Below are positions 6,622 to 7,872 of a stretch of DNA of 7,872 nucleotides, piece by piece. The stretch is from an uncultured Treponema sp. (GTDB lineage Bacteria > Spirochaetota > Spirochaetia > Treponematales > Treponemataceae). Numbering within the stretch: the first letter of the stretch is position 1; each line of letters starts with the position of its first letter. The notes below the pieces were generated by a model. It made no database searches, was not told where the DNA came from, and worked only from the letters and a program-made list of their open reading frames with translations. The stretch is taken from contig CALDID010000248.1 of the NCBI GenBank assembly GCA_937901865.1, positions 1 to 7,872 on the forward strand. The letters are read 5' to 3'. The translations under genes were made by a program, and so were the position numbers.

Positions 6622-6930
6622 TCAAATATTTTTGTTAAAAGTCGTATTCACTGCTTGAGCAATGCTTTCAAGAAGTTCTGCCTTTAAGTTTTCAAGGTCA
6701 GGATAATCAAGGGCTGCTTTATCAAATAAATCTATAGAGTCTATTTCTAATGCAGAAGCAATTTGGCAAATCATAGGTAAAGAGGGAAAATATTTTCCGT
6801 TTTCAATGAGAGCAATATAGTTTGTCGATGCTCCTGCTTTTTCTGCTAATTTTTCTTGAGTTAATCCTTTTTCTTTTCTTATTTCATGTAAATATTTTTC
6901 AAATATTTTTTTAAGTTTATCTTTAGTCAT
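6622..6930 (-). CDS. XRE-family helix-turn-helix transcriptional regulator
   Basis: This small DNA-binding protein (102 aa from ATG 6930) has one HTH_3/Cro-CI domain at about 14-70. It includes IRKEKGLTQEKLAEKAG (17-33), a recognition-helix region STNYIALIENGK (35-46) and PSLPMICQIASALEI. A short acidic helical tail (75-102) may serve dimerisation. The frame extends upstream to a TTG at 6963, but that codon overlaps the Shine-Dalgarno, so ATG 6930 is preferred. GGAGGTG is 24 nt away, separated by a hairpin (described separately). The gene is divergent from the DUF262-like gene, with a perfect palindrome between them, so it most likely represses itself and its neighbour. Its size also fits controller (C) proteins of restriction-modification systems. 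G+C is about 30%, lower than the adjacent M28 gene. Confidence 0.88.
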   Translation of the reverse strand: MTKDKLKKIFEKYLHEIRKEKGLTQEKLAEKAGASTNYIALIENGKYFPSLPMICQIASALEIDSIDLFDKAALDYPDLENLKAELLESIAQAVNTTFNKNI

Positions 6931-6943
6931 AAATTCCGCACAT
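6923..6943 (-). CDS. Possible six-codon leader ORF (MCGIYD) before the XRE gene
   Basis: A minimal ORF starts at ATG 6943 on the minus strand, 11 nt from the strong Shine-Dalgarno GGAGGTG. It encodes Met-Cys-Gly-Ile-Tyr-Asp and stops at TAA (6925-6923), overlapping the XRE start codon at 6930 in another frame. Its position would allow coupled translation of the regulator. It could equally be chance, since the same bases form a hairpin. Confidence 0.25.
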   Translation of the reverse strand: MCGIYD

Positions 6944-6949
6944 ATGCGG
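6936..6949 (-). promoter_or_regulatory. Hairpin between the Shine-Dalgarno and start codon of the XRE gene
   Basis: On the minus strand CCGCA and TGCGG form a 5-bp GC-rich stem with a TATG loop. It sits exactly between GGAGGTG (6961-6955) and ATG 6930. Removing its 14 nt cuts the spacing from 24 to 10 nt, so it may bridge the ribosome binding site to the start. It could alternatively be an operator half or the leader-ORF start. Confidence 0.45.
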
Positions 6950-6954
6950 TGTAT

Positions 6955-6961
6955 CACCTCC
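6955..6961 (-). promoter_or_regulatory. Strong Shine-Dalgarno of the XRE gene
   Basis: GGAGGTG on the minus strand is a near-perfect anti-16S match. It overlaps the TTG at 6963, so it rules that codon out as the start. It is 11 nt from ATG 6943 (leader ORF) and 24 nt from ATG 6930 (the regulator). Confidence 0.75.
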
Positions 6962-6963
6962 AA

Positions 6964-6983
6964 TTATTATGATATCATAATAA
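6964..6983. promoter_or_regulatory. Perfect 20-bp palindrome, putative operator of the divergent XRE/DUF262-like pair
   Basis: TTATTATGAT (6964-6973) is followed directly by its exact reverse complement ATCATAATAA (6974-6983). It lies in the 79-bp gap between the two divergent genes, next to the Shine-Dalgarno of one and 9 bp before that of the other. Possible -10 hexamers overlap it on both strands (CATAAT at 6976-6981 on plus; TATGAT at 6979-6974 on minus), with no good -35 boxes. A dimeric XRE repressor bound here would block both promoters. The lack of a following T run argues against a terminator. Confidence 0.7.
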
Positions 6984-6992
6984 GCTGTTTTG

Positions 6993-6999
6993 AAGGGAG
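6993..6999 (+). promoter_or_regulatory. Ribosome binding site of the DUF262-like gene
   Basis: AAGGGAG lies 10 nt before ATG 7010 and supports that start for the gene running off the right edge. Confidence 0.7.
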
Positions 7000-7009
7000 T
7001 AATTATATA

Positions 7010-7872
7010 ATGGAAGATGAAATATGCTTACGGGCTTTAATATATCAAAATTTAAAATGTGATGTTCATGATATTAAACCATATTCTTTATGTTATAATG
7101 AAACGATTAATTTAATAGATAGAGCCTTTGAAAATGATTGTAAGTGGACAAAAATTCAACAAACTAGTTTTATAGAAAGTTTGTTTTTGCATTGTACAGT
7201 GCAGCCTATTATAAGATTTAAGAATTGTAATCATACTGTTATTGTGGATGGATTTAATAGATTTATGGCTATTAGGAATTTTTATAATGGTGATCTTGAA
7301 TTGAATATAAAGGGACTTAGACAATTAAAATTTTTGGCTGGTAAAACTTATAATGATCTATCAGAAAAAGAAAAAAATTATTTTAGTAAATGTGCACCTA
7401 TTAAGGTTTTTGATTATAGTTACGAAAATAGAAAAAGTGGTAAAGCTGTAATAAATGCTTATGAAGAGTTAGAAATAGAAAAATATCTTTATGTTATTTA
7501 TAATACTGGTTTAAGATTATTGGTAGAAGAAATACAAAAAGCTCAATTTTCTTCTGATTATATTACTAATGAAATAAAAAAACAGCTAACTGGTGATAAA
7601 GAATTTATTCAAAAGGTTGAAGCTTTAAGGTTATTTAATGGTAGAAAAAAAAGAAATATGATAGATAATATATTATTAAATTGTCGTTTATTGATTTCTT
7701 CTACATATTCAAATATTAATCAGTTTTGCTTTGCACAAAACGTTCAAACTAGAATTGAAGAGAATTATTTGCCTAATTTAATTGGTAAAGACTATGACGA
7801 AATATTAAGACAATTTAATCTTAATATTGATCAAATATATAATAATTTAATTAAAACAGAAAAATGGGAGAA
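7010..7872 (+). CDS. DUF262-like (ParB/Srx fold, GmrS-related) protein, 3'-truncated by window edge
   Basis: The frame is open from ATG 7010 to the end of the window, giving 287 complete codons and two extra bases with no stop. Residues about 46-110 match the DUF262 pattern: W46 followed by IQQTSFIESLFLHCTVQPIIRF (where the family has RQS.L.ESLLL..PIPPI), then VIVDGFNRFMAI with D80-G81-F82-N83-R84 in place of the common DGQQR, then GLRQLKFLAGKTYNDLSEKEK. The rest, rich in Lys, Asn and Ile, is helical-looking and unassigned. DUF262 is the N-terminal NTPase-like domain of GmrSD-type modification-dependent restriction enzymes and occurs in many defence proteins. Whether a DUF1524/HNH nuclease follows is outside the window. 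G+C is roughly one quarter, far below the M28 gene, which suggests transfer. It is divergent from the XRE gene and shares the palindromic control region. Confidence 0.72.
   Translation, partial: MEDEICLRALIYQNLKCDVHDIKPYSLCYNETINLIDRAFENDCKWTKIQQTSFIESLFLHCTVQPIIRFKNCNHTVIVDGFNRFMAIRNFYNGDLELNIKGLRQLKFLAGKTYNDLSEKEKNYFSKCAPIKVFDYSYENRKSGKAVINAYEELEIEKYLYVIYNTGLRLLVEEIQKAQFSSDYITNEIKKQLTGDKEFIQKVEALRLFNGRKKRNMIDNILLNCRLLISSTYSNINQFCFAQNVQTRIEENYLPNLIGKDYDEILRQFNLNIDQIYNNLIKTEKWE

Noticed and set aside
6616..6640. Bidirectional terminator between the convergent M28 and XRE genes
   Set aside because: The only symmetry is an A/T-only stem (AAAAAT/ATTTTT), expected by chance here and too weak to call.
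6931..6963. N-terminally extended XRE protein starting at TTG 6963
   Set aside because: That TTG overlaps the Shine-Dalgarno GGAGGTG and has no other ribosome binding site. The extra 11 residues also lie outside the HTH domain.
7112..7324. Minus-strand open frame of about 70 codons
   Set aside because: It is a shadow of the plus-strand DUF262-like gene, which shows clear motif content in its own frame. The shadow has no recognisable domain.

Overview
The window reads as a chromosomal segment of a low-to-medium G+C bacterium, most likely a spirochaete of the Treponema group. That assignment is inferred from my recollection of the N-terminal region of treponemal trigger factors; nothing in the window (no rRNA, for example) proves it. 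Seven gene units are visible: a tRNA-Gly cluster, five complete protein genes, and one protein gene cut by the right edge.

Left part (1-1800). At least three tandem tRNA-Gly(GCC) genes (the first is cut by the window edge) lie in a perfect 111-bp repeat and end at an intrinsic terminator. The tRNA has an A where G18 is expected in the D loop and a G where U55 is expected in the T loop. Trigger factor (tig) follows, with its own strong 14-bp terminator hairpin.

Middle part (1801-6617, + strand). A 1022-residue protein appears to combine a WYL-like N-terminal barrel, a superfamily 1 helicase core and a C-terminal PD-(D/E)XK-like nuclease. Its extended -10 promoter lies so close to the ATG that the mRNA would be nearly leaderless. 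Next comes a two-gene operon joined by an ATGA overlap: an exported GH114-type glycosidase and a cytoplasmic M28-type zinc peptidase with all metal ligands present.

Right part (6618-7872). G+C falls sharply, from near one half in the M28 gene to about one quarter. A small XRE-family repressor on the minus strand faces away from a DUF262/ParB-like gene on the plus strand that runs off the window. Between the two genes sits a perfect 20-bp palindrome, a likely shared operator. The repressor's Shine-Dalgarno is separated from its ATG by a small hairpin that also overlaps a six-codon leader ORF. This divergent, AT-rich, self-regulated-looking module is the best candidate for an undescribed accessory (possibly defence) system. 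The helicase-nuclease upstream is a second, independent candidate. No transposase, integrase, CRISPR array or attachment site was seen.
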